DNA of 64,000 nucleotides, from positions 99,349 to 163,348 of the forward strand of contig JAPLIC010000061.1 in NCBI GenBank assembly GCA_026389315.1, written 5' to 3'. The position numbers were made by a program, and so were the translations under genes. Under the pieces are notes generated by a model. The model had not been told where the DNA came from. It saw only the letters and a list, made by a program, of their open reading frames with translations, and made no database searches. Below, in pieces: positions 31,184 through 40,125 of the stretch (position 1 is its first letter; the number at the start of each line of letters is the position of its first letter). Source of the DNA: Cyanobacteriota bacterium. Lineage in GTDB: Bacteria; Cyanobacteriota; Cyanobacteriia; PCC-6307; Cyanobiaceae.

Positions 31184-32116
31184 TCAGCGCAACCCCTGAC
31201 GACGGGCTTCGGCAAACAGCTCGCGCACGCCCAAGCGATTGAGGGGCAGGCGCAGCAACTCCATGGCCAGTCCCGGCTTGCCTTGACGAATCAGTCGAGC
31301 AAGCAGGGGGCGGAGTGTGTGCTCATTGAGGAGGCCTCCCAGGGTGAGAAGCTCCCAAAGCAGGCGATGCAGCCAGGTGAATTGGATGATGAAGCGCACC
31401 CGTCGGGTGGGGTGCTTACGGAAAAAGACCAGGCCCATGCGAGCCCGCTCGCGCTCAACCCGAACAAGATCAGGGATTTGATCCAAGCTAAGGGCCGGAT
31501 GCCAGTGATAGCCAACGGCCTCGGGACAGCGCACCAGCTTCACCCCCTGAAGGCGCAAGCGTTCGCCAAGCTCAAGGTCTTCCCACCCGTAAAGGCGAAA
31601 AGCTGGATCAAAAAGGCCCGTATCCTCGAGTAACTGACGGTCGATGGCCACATTTCCAGTGGCAAAGTAGGCCCAAGAAAGATCCCGCAGCTTGTGGGGT
31701 TCACTGGTTGGGGATTCAAAATTGGCGGTGTTAATGACAGCGCCATAGGTAAAACAGAGCCGATTGCCGCTGCTGGCCCAACGGCGCTCAAGGGCCTGGG
31801 CATGGCAATTAAGAAAGTCGGCTGTCACCACCAAATCGCTATCGATGAAGATGATCACATCGCCCCGGGCCTCTTCGACGCCGCGATTGCGACCAAGCGC
31901 CGGGCCCCCATGGTCCTGGCGAATCAGGCGGACATGGGGGAAAGAAGTGGCATGGTTATCCAGCCAACGGACCGTGTCATCGGTGGACCCATCATCGACA
32001 AGCACCACTTCATAGCGCTGAAGTGGTGCTTGTAGATTCTGAGACTCAAGGGCCTGAAGGCACTGGCGCAGAATCGGCAACCGGTTGTAGGTAGGGATAA
32101 CGACGCTGATAAACAT
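31184..32116 (-). CDS. glycosyltransferase family 2
   Basis: [52 protein letters not shown]-type C-domain. Confidence 0.9.
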   Translation of the reverse strand: MFISVVIPTYNRLPILRQCLQALESQNLQAPLQRYEVVLVDDGSTDDTVRWLDNHATSFPHVRLIRQDHGGPALGRNRGVEEARGDVIIFIDSDLVVTADFLNCHAQALERRWASSGNRLCFTYGAVINTANFESPTSEPHKLRDLSWAYFATGNVAIDRQLLEDTGLFDPAFRLYGWEDLELGERLRLQGVKLVRCPEAVGYHWHPALSLDQIPDLVRVERERARMGLVFFRKHPTRRVRFIIQFTWLHRLLWELLTLGGLLNEHTLRPLLARLIRQGKPGLAMELLRLPLNRLGVRELFAEARRQGLR

Positions 32117-32164
32117 CTGCAGCCGCAGCGGCGGAGAAGCGAAATCAGACTTCGAGGGGCCGAA

Positions 32165-32320
32165 TCAATCGGCGGCTCCACCGTTATTGGCCGTGCCCGT
32201 CACACCATTGCCAGCACCTTCACCACGACCGTCATTACGTAGTTTGCGCTTCTTGAACTTACGGGCGTAGGCCCTGTTGCGTTCTTGCTTTTCTTTCTTG
32301 AGATTTCTGCGTTTCGACAT
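32165..32320 (-). CDS. small basic protein, 51 aa (not in ORF track)
   Basis: Manual translation: MSKRRNLKKEKQERNRAYARKFKKRKLRNDGRGEGAGNGVTGTANNGGAAD*; own ATG, sits in an otherwise empty gap. Confidence 0.75.
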   Translation of the reverse strand: MSKRRNLKKEKQERNRAYARKFKKRKLRNDGRGEGAGNGVTGTANNGGAAD

Positions 32321-32347
32321 GGGCGCCGTTTGATTCGGACTGTGATG

Positions 32348-33097
32348 TCACCCTAGCCCAGCACCTCCAGGGGGGCGGTCAGCGCCCCACAGGCGACCGT
32401 CCTCCATTTGCAGCAACCGATCGGCCACATCCAAAATGCGGGGGTCATGGGTCACCATCAGCACGGCGCAGTCCTGGTCGCGGGCCAGGGACCGCAGCAG
32501 ATCAACCACTTCGCGCCCACTGCGGCTGTCCAGGGCCGCCGTCGGCTCATCCGCCAACAGCAGGCGGGGATGGGCGGCCAAGGCTCGGGCAATGGCGACC
32601 CGTTGCTTCTGGCCACCGGAGAGGTCGTGGGGCAACTTGCCGAGTTGATCTCCCAGACCTACGAGCCGCAACCATTCCCGCGCCAGATCCCGGCGGGCCC
32701 GAAAGCCCAGACCCGGCAACAGATCAGCACCCATTTGGACATTTTGCTCGGCCGTGAGGCAGCGCAGCAGATTGTGACCCTGAAAAATCATGCCGATGCT
32801 GCGCCGCAACCCCTGGCGTTGCTGACGGCTGGAGCCATTAAGTTCCTCTCCGAATACTTTGACAGAGCCCTCCATCACCGAGCGCAAGGCCCCCACCAGC
32901 GTCAGCAGGGTCGTTTTGCCACAACCGGATGGACCGGTCAACAACACCACCTCGCCTGGCTTGATCTCCAGATCAACGCCCTGCAGCACCTGGCGTTCCA
33001 TGGCGCCGCGGCCATACCAATGATTCAGCCCTTGCACCGAGAGGGTGGCCAGGTCGGAAGGGCTGGTGGAGAAAGCCTCGGGGCTACGACTGAGCAT
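32348..33097 (-). CDS. devA: DevA-family ABC transporter ATP-binding protein
   Basis: LTGPSGCGKTTLLTLVGALR; LSGGQKQRVAIARALAAHPRLLLADEPTAALDSRSG; next to DevC/DevB-like genes. Confidence 0.87.
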   Translation of the reverse strand: MLSRSPEAFSTSPSDLATLSVQGLNHWYGRGAMERQVLQGVDLEIKPGEVVLLTGPSGCGKTTLLTLVGALRSVMEGSVKVFGEELNGSSRQQRQGLRRSIGMIFQGHNLLRCLTAEQNVQMGADLLPGLGFRARRDLAREWLRLVGLGDQLGKLPHDLSGGQKQRVAIARALAAHPRLLLADEPTAALDSRSGREVVDLLRSLARDQDCAVLMVTHDPRILDVADRLLQMEDGRLWGADRPPGGAGLG

Positions 33098-33127
33098 CGG
33101 TACGGGGTTGGTGCGGCGGGAGTGGTT

Positions 33128-34297
33128 TCAAAAAATCTCAGCCGGATCGGCATCGGCGAGGCGCCGCATGGCCAGGAACGCCGAGACCATGCACATCACC
33201 AGGATCAGTACGAACACCAGCAGGGCACGACCACTGGTCATGACCACGGGCAAACCGGTGGCCGAACGCACCACCCCGTAGAACCCAAGGGCAGCCACCA
33301 GGGCCGGGCCATAGCCCAACAGGGAAAGCAGCAGCCCCTCGCGGGCCACAACCCCAAGCAGATCGCGCAGGGGATAGCCCATGGCCATCAAGGTGGCGTA
33401 TTCGGGCAGATGGTCGCTGACATCACCATGAAGAATCTGATAAACAATCACGCAACCCACCACGAAACCCATGGCCGAACCCAGGGTGAAAATGAAACCA
33501 ATGGCGGTGCTGGTGGCCCAGTAATTCTTTTCGAAGTCCTCAAATCCCTGTTTGGTGTACACCACCACATCCCGGGGCAATTGGCGACGCAGATCGGCCG
33601 CCACCTTGGTGGGATCGCTGCCAGGGACCAACTGGATCAACCCCAACTCAATGCTGCCGGCAGGAGTGTCGGGCATCAACCAGAGGAAGGTTTCAGCGCT
33701 GGTAAACAGGTTGCCATCGGCGCCGAAGGAAGGTCCAAAGGCAACCAACCCGACGACGCGCACCCGCTTGCCAGCCACTTCAGTTTCAATCTGGCGACCC
33801 TGGCGGAACCAGGGGCCAATCGGTCCGAACTCCTCGCGGGAACGCTCATCAAAAATCACCCTGCCCCGCTGACTGAGCAGGGGGGCCTGGCGCCGCAGGG
33901 AGTCATCCTGCAGTAGCGGATCAAGGGGCTCAAAGCCCAGCACCAGAATCGAGCGGGTAGCGCGGTTTTGCGGATTGCGCCAGCTCAACAGGTTCCAGTG
34001 CACCGGACTCACGCCCTCCACGGACGGATGGGCCATGGACTGCACAAGCCGGCGACGGGGAAAACCCTCCATCGCCACCGAACTGGTCGTGCGCGGAGAG
34101 ATGAGGACCAGGTCGGCGTCAAAGAGTTTGTGCAGGGTGATGCTGGCCTCAAAAAGACCATCGCGAAAGCCCAGTTGCATAAACATCAAGATGCCCGCAA
34201 AGGCAATACCAGCCAAGGCCACCGCCAGCCGCATCGGCTGACGGGTGAGCAACAACCAGGCCAGGGGGATGCGGCGGCTGGGCCAAGACGAGGGCAT
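33128..34297 (-). CDS. devC: DevC-family ABC transporter permease
   Basis: IPLAWLLLTRQPMRLAVALAGIAFAGILMFMQLGFRDGLFEASITLHKLFDADLVLISPRTTSS. Confidence 0.88.
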   Translation of the reverse strand: MPSSWPSRRIPLAWLLLTRQPMRLAVALAGIAFAGILMFMQLGFRDGLFEASITLHKLFDADLVLISPRTTSSVAMEGFPRRRLVQSMAHPSVEGVSPVHWNLLSWRNPQNRATRSILVLGFEPLDPLLQDDSLRRQAPLLSQRGRVIFDERSREEFGPIGPWFRQGRQIETEVAGKRVRVVGLVAFGPSFGADGNLFTSAETFLWLMPDTPAGSIELGLIQLVPGSDPTKVAADLRRQLPRDVVVYTKQGFEDFEKNYWATSTAIGFIFTLGSAMGFVVGCVIVYQILHGDVSDHLPEYATLMAMGYPLRDLLGVVAREGLLLSLLGYGPALVAALGFYGVVRSATGLPVVMTSGRALLVFVLILVMCMVSAFLAMRRLADADPAEIF

Positions 34298-34310
34298 CAG
34301 AGGGACCTCT

Positions 34311-35372
34311 TCAAGCCTCTAACCGGCCGATCACCTTGAGACCAGTCAAGGTCTGGACCTTCCTGGCATCCCCTGGGTCAAGCCCGATGCGCACCTCGAC
34401 GATGCGGGCATCGGCATCGCTGCTTGGATCTGTGGAAAGCACCTGCCGCTGGCGCACCTGGGGGCTGATGCGCGTGACGACGCCGTTGAGTTGACCCTTG
34501 AAGCCCCCGTTTTCACTGCTGATCCGGGCCCGCTGGCCTAACCGCACCCGGGCAATGTCGCTTTCGTACACCTCAAGCACCGCCTCCATGCGGGCACTGT
34601 CCCCCATTTCGAGCACACCCTTGTCAACGGCCCGCTCTCCCACCCGGGTATGGATCCGCAAAACCGTGCCATCGATGGGGGCCCGCAATTCGGTATTGCT
34701 GAGATCGGCTTCGATCTTCAGCAAGGCCGCCTCGGTTTCATGCAACTGGCCCTGCAGTTCGAGGTATTGCTGCTCGCGCTGGTCCAGTTCATCGGCGGAG
34801 ATGGCGCCATCAACCGTTAGCCCTCGGTAACGGGCCAGTTCCCGGCTCTCCACACTCAATCGGCGAACAAGATTGACCCGCCGGGCGCGAACCCGCTGCC
34901 GCTCGGCCCTTTGGCTGGGGGCCGAATCGAAGTGGGCCAACAACTGGCCGGCTCGCACGGTCTGGCCCTCCACCACCAGCAGGTCTGTGATCCGCGGACT
35001 ACCCCCATCGAAGCTGCTGCCGGGGGCCGCCAGAATACGAATGTCGCCACCGGGCTCGAGGCGACCGAGGGCCGCAACCGCCCGGGGGATGGGGACCGCC
35101 GCCTTGCGGACGCCAACGCTTTTTGCTGCCGGAGAACCGTTGATTCGAGGCAGCCAAGGCACGCCGTGGGTCAAGATCCAGGTCACTGCCCATCCGCCCA
35201 GTGCGCCGATCAGGACGTAAAGGAGTGGTGAGAGGCCAGCTCTGGGGGGTCGTCGAACAGGAGTTGTTCGATGTAATGGTCTGCCCAGGCGGGATTGAAG
35301 GCTTTCTCCAACACCCGGCGGGTCTTGTCGTTCAGTTTCTGTTGACGGCAATAGCTCAATTGACCCTGCCAC
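34311..35372 (-). CDS. devB: DevB/HlyD-type membrane fusion protein (start uncertain; as drawn it overlaps the end of pcyA)
   Basis: VAALGRLEPGGDIRILAAPG; coiled coil; ELRAPIDGTVLRIHTRVGERAVDKGVLEMGD. Confidence 0.85.
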   Translation of the reverse strand: MAGSIELLPSTETERQDPPGVGESLQSRLGRPLHRTTPVRRPPRAGLSPLLYVLIGALGGWAVTWILTHGVPWLPRINGSPAAKSVGVRKAAVPIPRAVAALGRLEPGGDIRILAAPGSSFDGGSPRITDLLVVEGQTVRAGQLLAHFDSAPSQRAERQRVRARRVNLVRRLSVESRELARYRGLTVDGAISADELDQREQQYLELQGQLHETEAALLKIEADLSNTELRAPIDGTVLRIHTRVGERAVDKGVLEMGDSARMEAVLEVYESDIARVRLGQRARISSENGGFKGQLNGVVTRISPQVRQRQVLSTDPSSDADARIVEVRIGLDPGDARKVQTLTGLKVIGRLEA

Positions 35373-36091
35373 CTTTTAACCGTAGCGGGATCATCACTGG
35401 CCTGGGGTGTCGCCTGGCGCACAGCTGCCGCCAGGACAGCAAGGACGCCAGTGACGGCCTCCACAAAGGCCCCTTCCTCCTGCGGCCCCTGGGGTCTCAC
35501 AAACAGAACCTGGGGGGAAAAGATGGACCCCCAGGGGGGCAAGTCCCGTACCTGGGAAAAGGGCCCCCGCGGTTGGGCCGCCAATGCCTGGCTCAAGGAC
35601 GCCTTGAGGGGGCCATCGACGGGCGAAAGGTCGACGATGGCCGCCGACACAATCCCCCGGCTGGCCACAACATCGGCGCCGAAAATGGGCAAATCGAAGT
35701 GGGGGTCTGGGAAAAAGACGCAGTGGAGAATTTGCAACCCCGCCCCCAGCCGGGCGGTTTCAAGATGCAGCTTGCGCAGGCCTTGGCAGTGATGCAGTTC
35801 ATTGCGTATGTACAGCCGTTCACCATCGAGACTGCCGCTGATCGCTTCCAGCTCGGGATCGATCGGCAGCGGGGCCAAACCTGGCAATCCTTCCCGACTG
35901 GCGCGGATCCGCTCAGCCAGGGCATCCACCAAGGGATGGACCCCGGCGGCGGGATCTGGGGAAAGGGCCGCAGCGGCCCGATCGAACGGATGGGCCTGAG
36001 GGGCCACGGGCCCGTCGGGCAGGCCCGAACCTTGGGGAGAGGACAAAGGGACGCCCAGCCACGCAGAATGGCGATCCTGCCACGCATCCAT
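35210..36091 (-). CDS. pcyA: phycocyanobilin:ferredoxin oxidoreductase (start uncertain)
   Basis: YIRNELHHCQGLRKLHLETARLGAGLQILHCVFFPDPHFDLPIFGADVVASRGIVSAAIVDLSPV. Confidence 0.92.
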   Translation of the reverse strand: MDAWQDRHSAWLGVPLSSPQGSGLPDGPVAPQAHPFDRAAAALSPDPAAGVHPLVDALAERIRASREGLPGLAPLPIDPELEAISGSLDGERLYIRNELHHCQGLRKLHLETARLGAGLQILHCVFFPDPHFDLPIFGADVVASRGIVSAAIVDLSPVDGPLKASLSQALAAQPRGPFSQVRDLPPWGSIFSPQVLFVRPQGPQEEGAFVEAVTGVLAVLAAAVRQATPQASDDPATVKRWQGQLSYCRQQKLNDKTRRVLEKAFNPAWADHYIEQLLFDDPPELASHHSFTS

Positions 36092-37370
36092 GAGTGAGAC
36101 GAGGGGTTCTTTGGCCCCGTTGCTGAGCGGCCTGGGGGATCCCCAACGGCAGCGACTCGCCAATGGGGTCGAGTTGGTGAGCCTGCCCCTACCCGAAGCC
36201 CCCCTGGTCTGCATTGACTTCTGGTGTCCAGCCGGCAGCAGCTTTGAGCGGCCGCGGGAGCACGGCCTGGCCCACTTCCTGGAGCACATGGTGTTCAAGG
36301 GCAGTGACGCTTTGGCCGCAGGCGAATTCGATCGTCGCGTCGAGGCCCTTGGGGGAATGACCAATGCCGCCACCGGCTTCGATGATGTCCATTTCCATGT
36401 TCTGATTCCGCCAGACGCGGCGGCAGAAGCCCTGGATCTGTTGCTGGATCTGGTTTTGCGCCCCCGCCTTGAAGCGCAGGCCTTCGCCATGGAGCGCCAA
36501 GTTGTGCTCGAAGAACTCGCCCAAAGCGAAGATCAACCAGAAGAGGTGGCCCTGCAACGGCTGCTGGCCGAAGCTTGCCCAGGTCATCCCTACAGCCTGC
36601 CCATCCTGGGCGATCGGGAATCGCTGCTGCGCCATGACCCCGAGGCCATGGCCGCCTTCCACCAACGGTTGTACCGACCCGGGGGCTGCGTGCTGTCCCT
36701 GGCCGGGGCCATCGCCGATGGCCAACTGGTCACCCGGGCCGCCCTTGGCCCCCTGGGGACCCTGACCCAAGGGGATCCAAGCGACACCTACCAGGCCCCA
36801 CCCCTGCGTGTGGTTCCAGGCGAGCACCGCCTGGCCTTACCCCGGCTGGAAGCGGCCCGCTTACTGATGGCCTGGGTCCAACCCCCGGCTGGAAATCTGG
36901 AAGCCTTGATTGGCAGCGACCTGGCCACGACGGTCTTGTCCGAAGGCCGCCGCAGCCGGCTGGTCGACCGTCTGCGGGAGGACCTGCAACTGGTGGAAAG
37001 CATCGATCTCGACCTCCACGCCATGCAGGGCGGCAGCCTGGCTCTGCTGGAGGCGGTCTGCGAGCCAGACGATCTGGAGGCGGTGCGCCAAGTGATCACG
37101 GAGGTTTGGCAGGAGGTGATGGCAGCACCGATCGGTAAGGAGGAATGGGAACGGGCCCAGCGGTTGGTGGCCAACAGCTATCGCTTCGGCCTTGAATCGT
37201 CTGCCGGAGTGGCCGGCTTGATCGGCAGCAATCAGCTCTGGCAGCGGGACAACCGCCTCGCCAGCCCCCTGGAGATGCTGCAGCGCTGGACCCCCGAGAC
37301 TTTGCAGCACCAGGTCCTCAGCGGCTTTGATCCGGCCCTGGCCTCGGTCCTTGAAGCGGTACCGGCATGA
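36090..37370 (+). CDS. M16 family metallopeptidase
   Basis: GSSFERPREHGLAHFLEHMVFKGSDAL (HxxEH inverted zinc motif). Confidence 0.92.
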   Translation: MSETRGSLAPLLSGLGDPQRQRLANGVELVSLPLPEAPLVCIDFWCPAGSSFERPREHGLAHFLEHMVFKGSDALAAGEFDRRVEALGGMTNAATGFDDVHFHVLIPPDAAAEALDLLLDLVLRPRLEAQAFAMERQVVLEELAQSEDQPEEVALQRLLAEACPGHPYSLPILGDRESLLRHDPEAMAAFHQRLYRPGGCVLSLAGAIADGQLVTRAALGPLGTLTQGDPSDTYQAPPLRVVPGEHRLALPRLEAARLLMAWVQPPAGNLEALIGSDLATTVLSEGRRSRLVDRLREDLQLVESIDLDLHAMQGGSLALLEAVCEPDDLEAVRQVITEVWQEVMAAPIGKEEWERAQRLVANSYRFGLESSAGVAGLIGSNQLWQRDNRLASPLEMLQRWTPETLQHQVLSGFDPALASVLEAVPA

Positions 37371-38665
37371 CGAACCAGCAACGTTTCGCCCTCAGCGGCG
37401 GACTGCCCGTCGTGGTCCAGGAACGCCCCGGCCCGGCCCTGTTGGCGGCACGGCTGGTCCTGCGCGGCGGCAGTAGCGCCGATCCCCAGCACCAGCGGGG
37501 TGCCCACCAGCTGCTGGCCGGACTGATGACCCGGGGTTGCGGCTCCCTGGATGCCGAGGCCCTGGCCGATTGCGTCGAGGGGCGCGGAGCCTCCCTGCGG
37601 GCGGAGGCCAGTGAGGACGCCTTGATGGTGGGCCTCCACTGCGCCGCCGAGGACGCCGACGTCCTATTACCCCTGCTCCTGGAGATGGTGCGTCGGCCCC
37701 GATTGGAGGCCGACCAGGTCGCCTTGGAGCGCCAACTCAACCTGCAAACCCTGCGCCGCCAGCGGGAAGATCCCTTCCAACTGGCCCATGACGGTCTGCG
37801 CAGCCTGCTTTACGGCAATGGGCCCTACGGCCATGACCCCTTGGGGGTGGAGGCCGAACTGGCCGCCCTGAAGGGCCCGGATCTGCAGTCTCTTGTCACT
37901 GGACTGGGGGCCCAGGGGGCCGTGTTGGTGCTTTGCGGAACCGTTCCAACCGATCTCCAGAGGCTGCTGGAGACTCCTCTGCGGCACAGCCCCTGGACGA
38001 CGGCCCTGCCGCCCTCCCGGGCCGGCGCAAGCGAGCCCGATGCGGCCATCCGCGGCAGCATTGAACTCCAGGAGCAGGACACCGAGCAATTGGTGTTGAT
38101 GCTGGGCACCCCAACCCTGCCCCTGGGCCATCCCGACGGCCCAGCCTTACGACTGCTCCAGACCCATCTGGGTGCGGGCATGTCGGCCCGCCTGTTCCAG
38201 GTGATGCGGGAGGAGCGGGGCCTGGCCTACGACGTGGGGGTGCACATGCCGGCCCGATCCGGTGCTGCGCCCTTCGTGATGCACCTATCCAGTTCGGCGG
38301 ATCGGGCCGAAGAAGCCAGCCACTGCCTGCTGGACGAGTGGAACCGCCTGCTGGAGCAGTCCCTCAGCCCAGCGGAGATGGAGCTGGCCCAGGCCAAGTT
38401 CCGCGGCCAAGATGCCATGGGACGCCAGACCTGCTCCCAGATCGCCGAGCGGCTCTCCTTGGTGCTGAGCCACGGGCTTGCCGAAAATCACGTGGAACGG
38501 ACTCTGGAGCAGGCCTCTCGCCTCACCCCGGACGATCTCCTGGAGGCCGCTGGCCGCTGGTTACGCCATCCCAGCCTCAGTCTTGTCGGGCCAGCCGAAG
38601 GCCTCGACCCGGCGGCGGCCCTCTGGAGTGATCACCCCCTTAGCCAGGGGGCTGGGCAGGACTGA
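37367..38665 (+). CDS. M16 family peptidase-like protein (second, without canonical HxxEH)
   Basis: GGSSADPQHQRGAHQLLAGLMTRGCGSLDAEAL; ATGA overlap with the preceding M16 gene. Confidence 0.87.
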   Translation: MTNQQRFALSGGLPVVVQERPGPALLAARLVLRGGSSADPQHQRGAHQLLAGLMTRGCGSLDAEALADCVEGRGASLRAEASEDALMVGLHCAAEDADVLLPLLLEMVRRPRLEADQVALERQLNLQTLRRQREDPFQLAHDGLRSLLYGNGPYGHDPLGVEAELAALKGPDLQSLVTGLGAQGAVLVLCGTVPTDLQRLLETPLRHSPWTTALPPSRAGASEPDAAIRGSIELQEQDTEQLVLMLGTPTLPLGHPDGPALRLLQTHLGAGMSARLFQVMREERGLAYDVGVHMPARSGAAPFVMHLSSSADRAEEASHCLLDEWNRLLEQSLSPAEMELAQAKFRGQDAMGRQTCSQIAERLSLVLSHGLAENHVERTLEQASRLTPDDLLEAAGRWLRHPSLSLVGPAEGLDPAAALWSDHPLSQGAGQD

Positions 38666-38960
38666 GATCCACCCGACGCAACAGAAACGCACCGCGGCGG
38701 AACCGCACGGCGAACTGGTCGAAGGCGCGCACTTCAACCACCTGGCCGATTTCCTCGTTGTCCACCAGATCCGCAGGCCGCAACATGGGCATCGGATCTG
38801 CGGTCTTGAGATAGGGCGGCACGCCGAGCAAGCGCACGGCATCACCGACCGCCAGGGCGATCTCAGGTGCAAGCGGTGCCTCGCTGGACTCGGCGGCGGG
38901 GGGAGGGCCCGAGGCACCAGAGCCCGAGTCACCAGAGATCGATGGGGAAGAGCCGGGCAT
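38640..38960 (-). CDS. ndhS: NAD(P)H-quinone oxidoreductase subunit NdhS-like (DUF3148)
   Basis: VGDAVRLLGVPPYLKTADPMPMLRPADLVDNEEIGQVVEVRAFDQFAVRFRRGAFLL. Confidence 0.82.
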   Translation of the reverse strand: MPGSSPSISGDSGSGASGPPPAAESSEAPLAPEIALAVGDAVRLLGVPPYLKTADPMPMLRPADLVDNEEIGQVVEVRAFDQFAVRFRRGAFLLRRVDLSPAQPPG

Positions 38961-39019
38961 GGCGGCAGCTGGCGCGGGTTCACGCCCTTTTCAGGCGAAC
39001 CTAGCTGCTGCAGGATGGG

Positions 39020-39610
39020 ATGCACCCCGGTGATGCGATGTTGCGGGCCCTTGCCACCTGGAGCGGTGCGATCGCCGGTCTGTTGTTGATCATGGCCGGT
39101 GGCTTGATTCCAGCCGCCTTCCCCTTCGTCGACCAGGGTGCTCTGGGCCTGCGGCCCCTGGGGGTGACCCTGCAGGTGCCGGCCCTGTTGCTCACGGCCC
39201 TGGTGGGGGGGCATCGTGCGGGCTTGCTGGCAGCGGCCGCCTACCTCAGCATCGGCCTGTTCCAACTGCCGGTTTTTTACGGTGGCGGCGGCCCCAGTTA
39301 CCTCCTCGATCCTGGCTTCGGCTACCTGGCGGGCTTTCTACCGGCGGCCTGGATCACCGGCAAATTGTCACGCCAGAACGGCATGAATGACCCCCTGGCC
39401 CTGGCGGGCGCGGCGGCCATCGGCTTGCTGGTGCTGCAGTTCTGCGGCATGGCCAACCTGCTGCTGGGGGCCCTGGTGGGCCGCTGGGGGGCCAATTGGC
39501 TTCCCCTGCTCAGCGGCTACGGGATGGCGCTGTTCCCCCAGCTCCTGCTTTGCTGTGCGGCCGGCGTGCTGGCCTGGCCCCTGCGCCACCTGCTGTTGAT
39601 CGAATCGTGA
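39020..39610 (+). CDS. bioY: biotin transporter BioY
   Basis: GLRPLGVTLQVPALLLTALVGGHRAGLLAAAAYLSIGLFQLPVFYGGGGPSYLLDPGFGYLAGFLPAAWITG. Confidence 0.9.
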   Translation: MHPGDAMLRALATWSGAIAGLLLIMAGGLIPAAFPFVDQGALGLRPLGVTLQVPALLLTALVGGHRAGLLAAAAYLSIGLFQLPVFYGGGGPSYLLDPGFGYLAGFLPAAWITGKLSRQNGMNDPLALAGAAAIGLLVLQFCGMANLLLGALVGRWGANWLPLLSGYGMALFPQLLLCCAAGVLAWPLRHLLLIES

Positions 39611-40125
39611 ACGCCAGCTCTTCCTCCCCGGGCCAAGGTCCGGGGGCCAACCGCCGCAAGCTTCTGGCTTTGCTCCTGGCCACCTTGATTCTCGTTGTCG
39701 ATCAATTCAGCAAGGCCTGGGCCCTCGGCCGACTGCCTGCAGGGGCAGTCCACGCTTTCTTGCCAGGACTCGTGCAGCTGCGCCGGGTCAGCAATACCGG
39801 CGCCGCCTGGAGCCTGTTCAGCGGCAATCCCCAAGTGCTCGGCTGGATCAGCCTGTTGGTGAGCCTGGGCCTGCTGCTGTGGATCCTGCGGACGCCTCCG
39901 ACAGACCGCTGGCAGGCCTTGGCCTTGGGCTTCCTGCTCGGGGGAGCGGCAGGCAATGGTTTGGACCGATGGCGGCTGGGGGCGGTGGTCGACTTCCTGG
40001 AATTCATGCCCATTTCATTTCCGATTTTTAACATCGCTGACATCGCCATCAATTTGGCCGTGGCCTGCTTCGCCATCCATCTGCTTGCGCCCCAGCGCCG
40101 CTCCCGTGGTTCCAGCAACCCCTGA
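39607..40125 (+). CDS. lspA: signal peptidase II
   Basis: LILVVDQFSKAW; RRVSNTGAAWSLFSGN; GGAAGNGLDRWRLGAVVDFLEF; FNIADIAINLAV; GTG start overlaps the bioY stop. Confidence 0.93.
   Translation: MNASSSSPGQGPGANRRKLLALLLATLILVVDQFSKAWALGRLPAGAVHAFLPGLVQLRRVSNTGAAWSLFSGNPQVLGWISLLVSLGLLLWILRTPPTDRWQALALGFLLGGAAGNGLDRWRLGAVVDFLEFMPISFPIFNIADIAINLAVACFAIHLLAPQRRSRGSSNP

Noticed and set aside
32408-33916. 502-aa + strand ORF antisense to devA/devC
   Set aside because: Antisense shadow of well-supported ABC transporter genes in GC-rich DNA; Gln/His-rich translation without domains.
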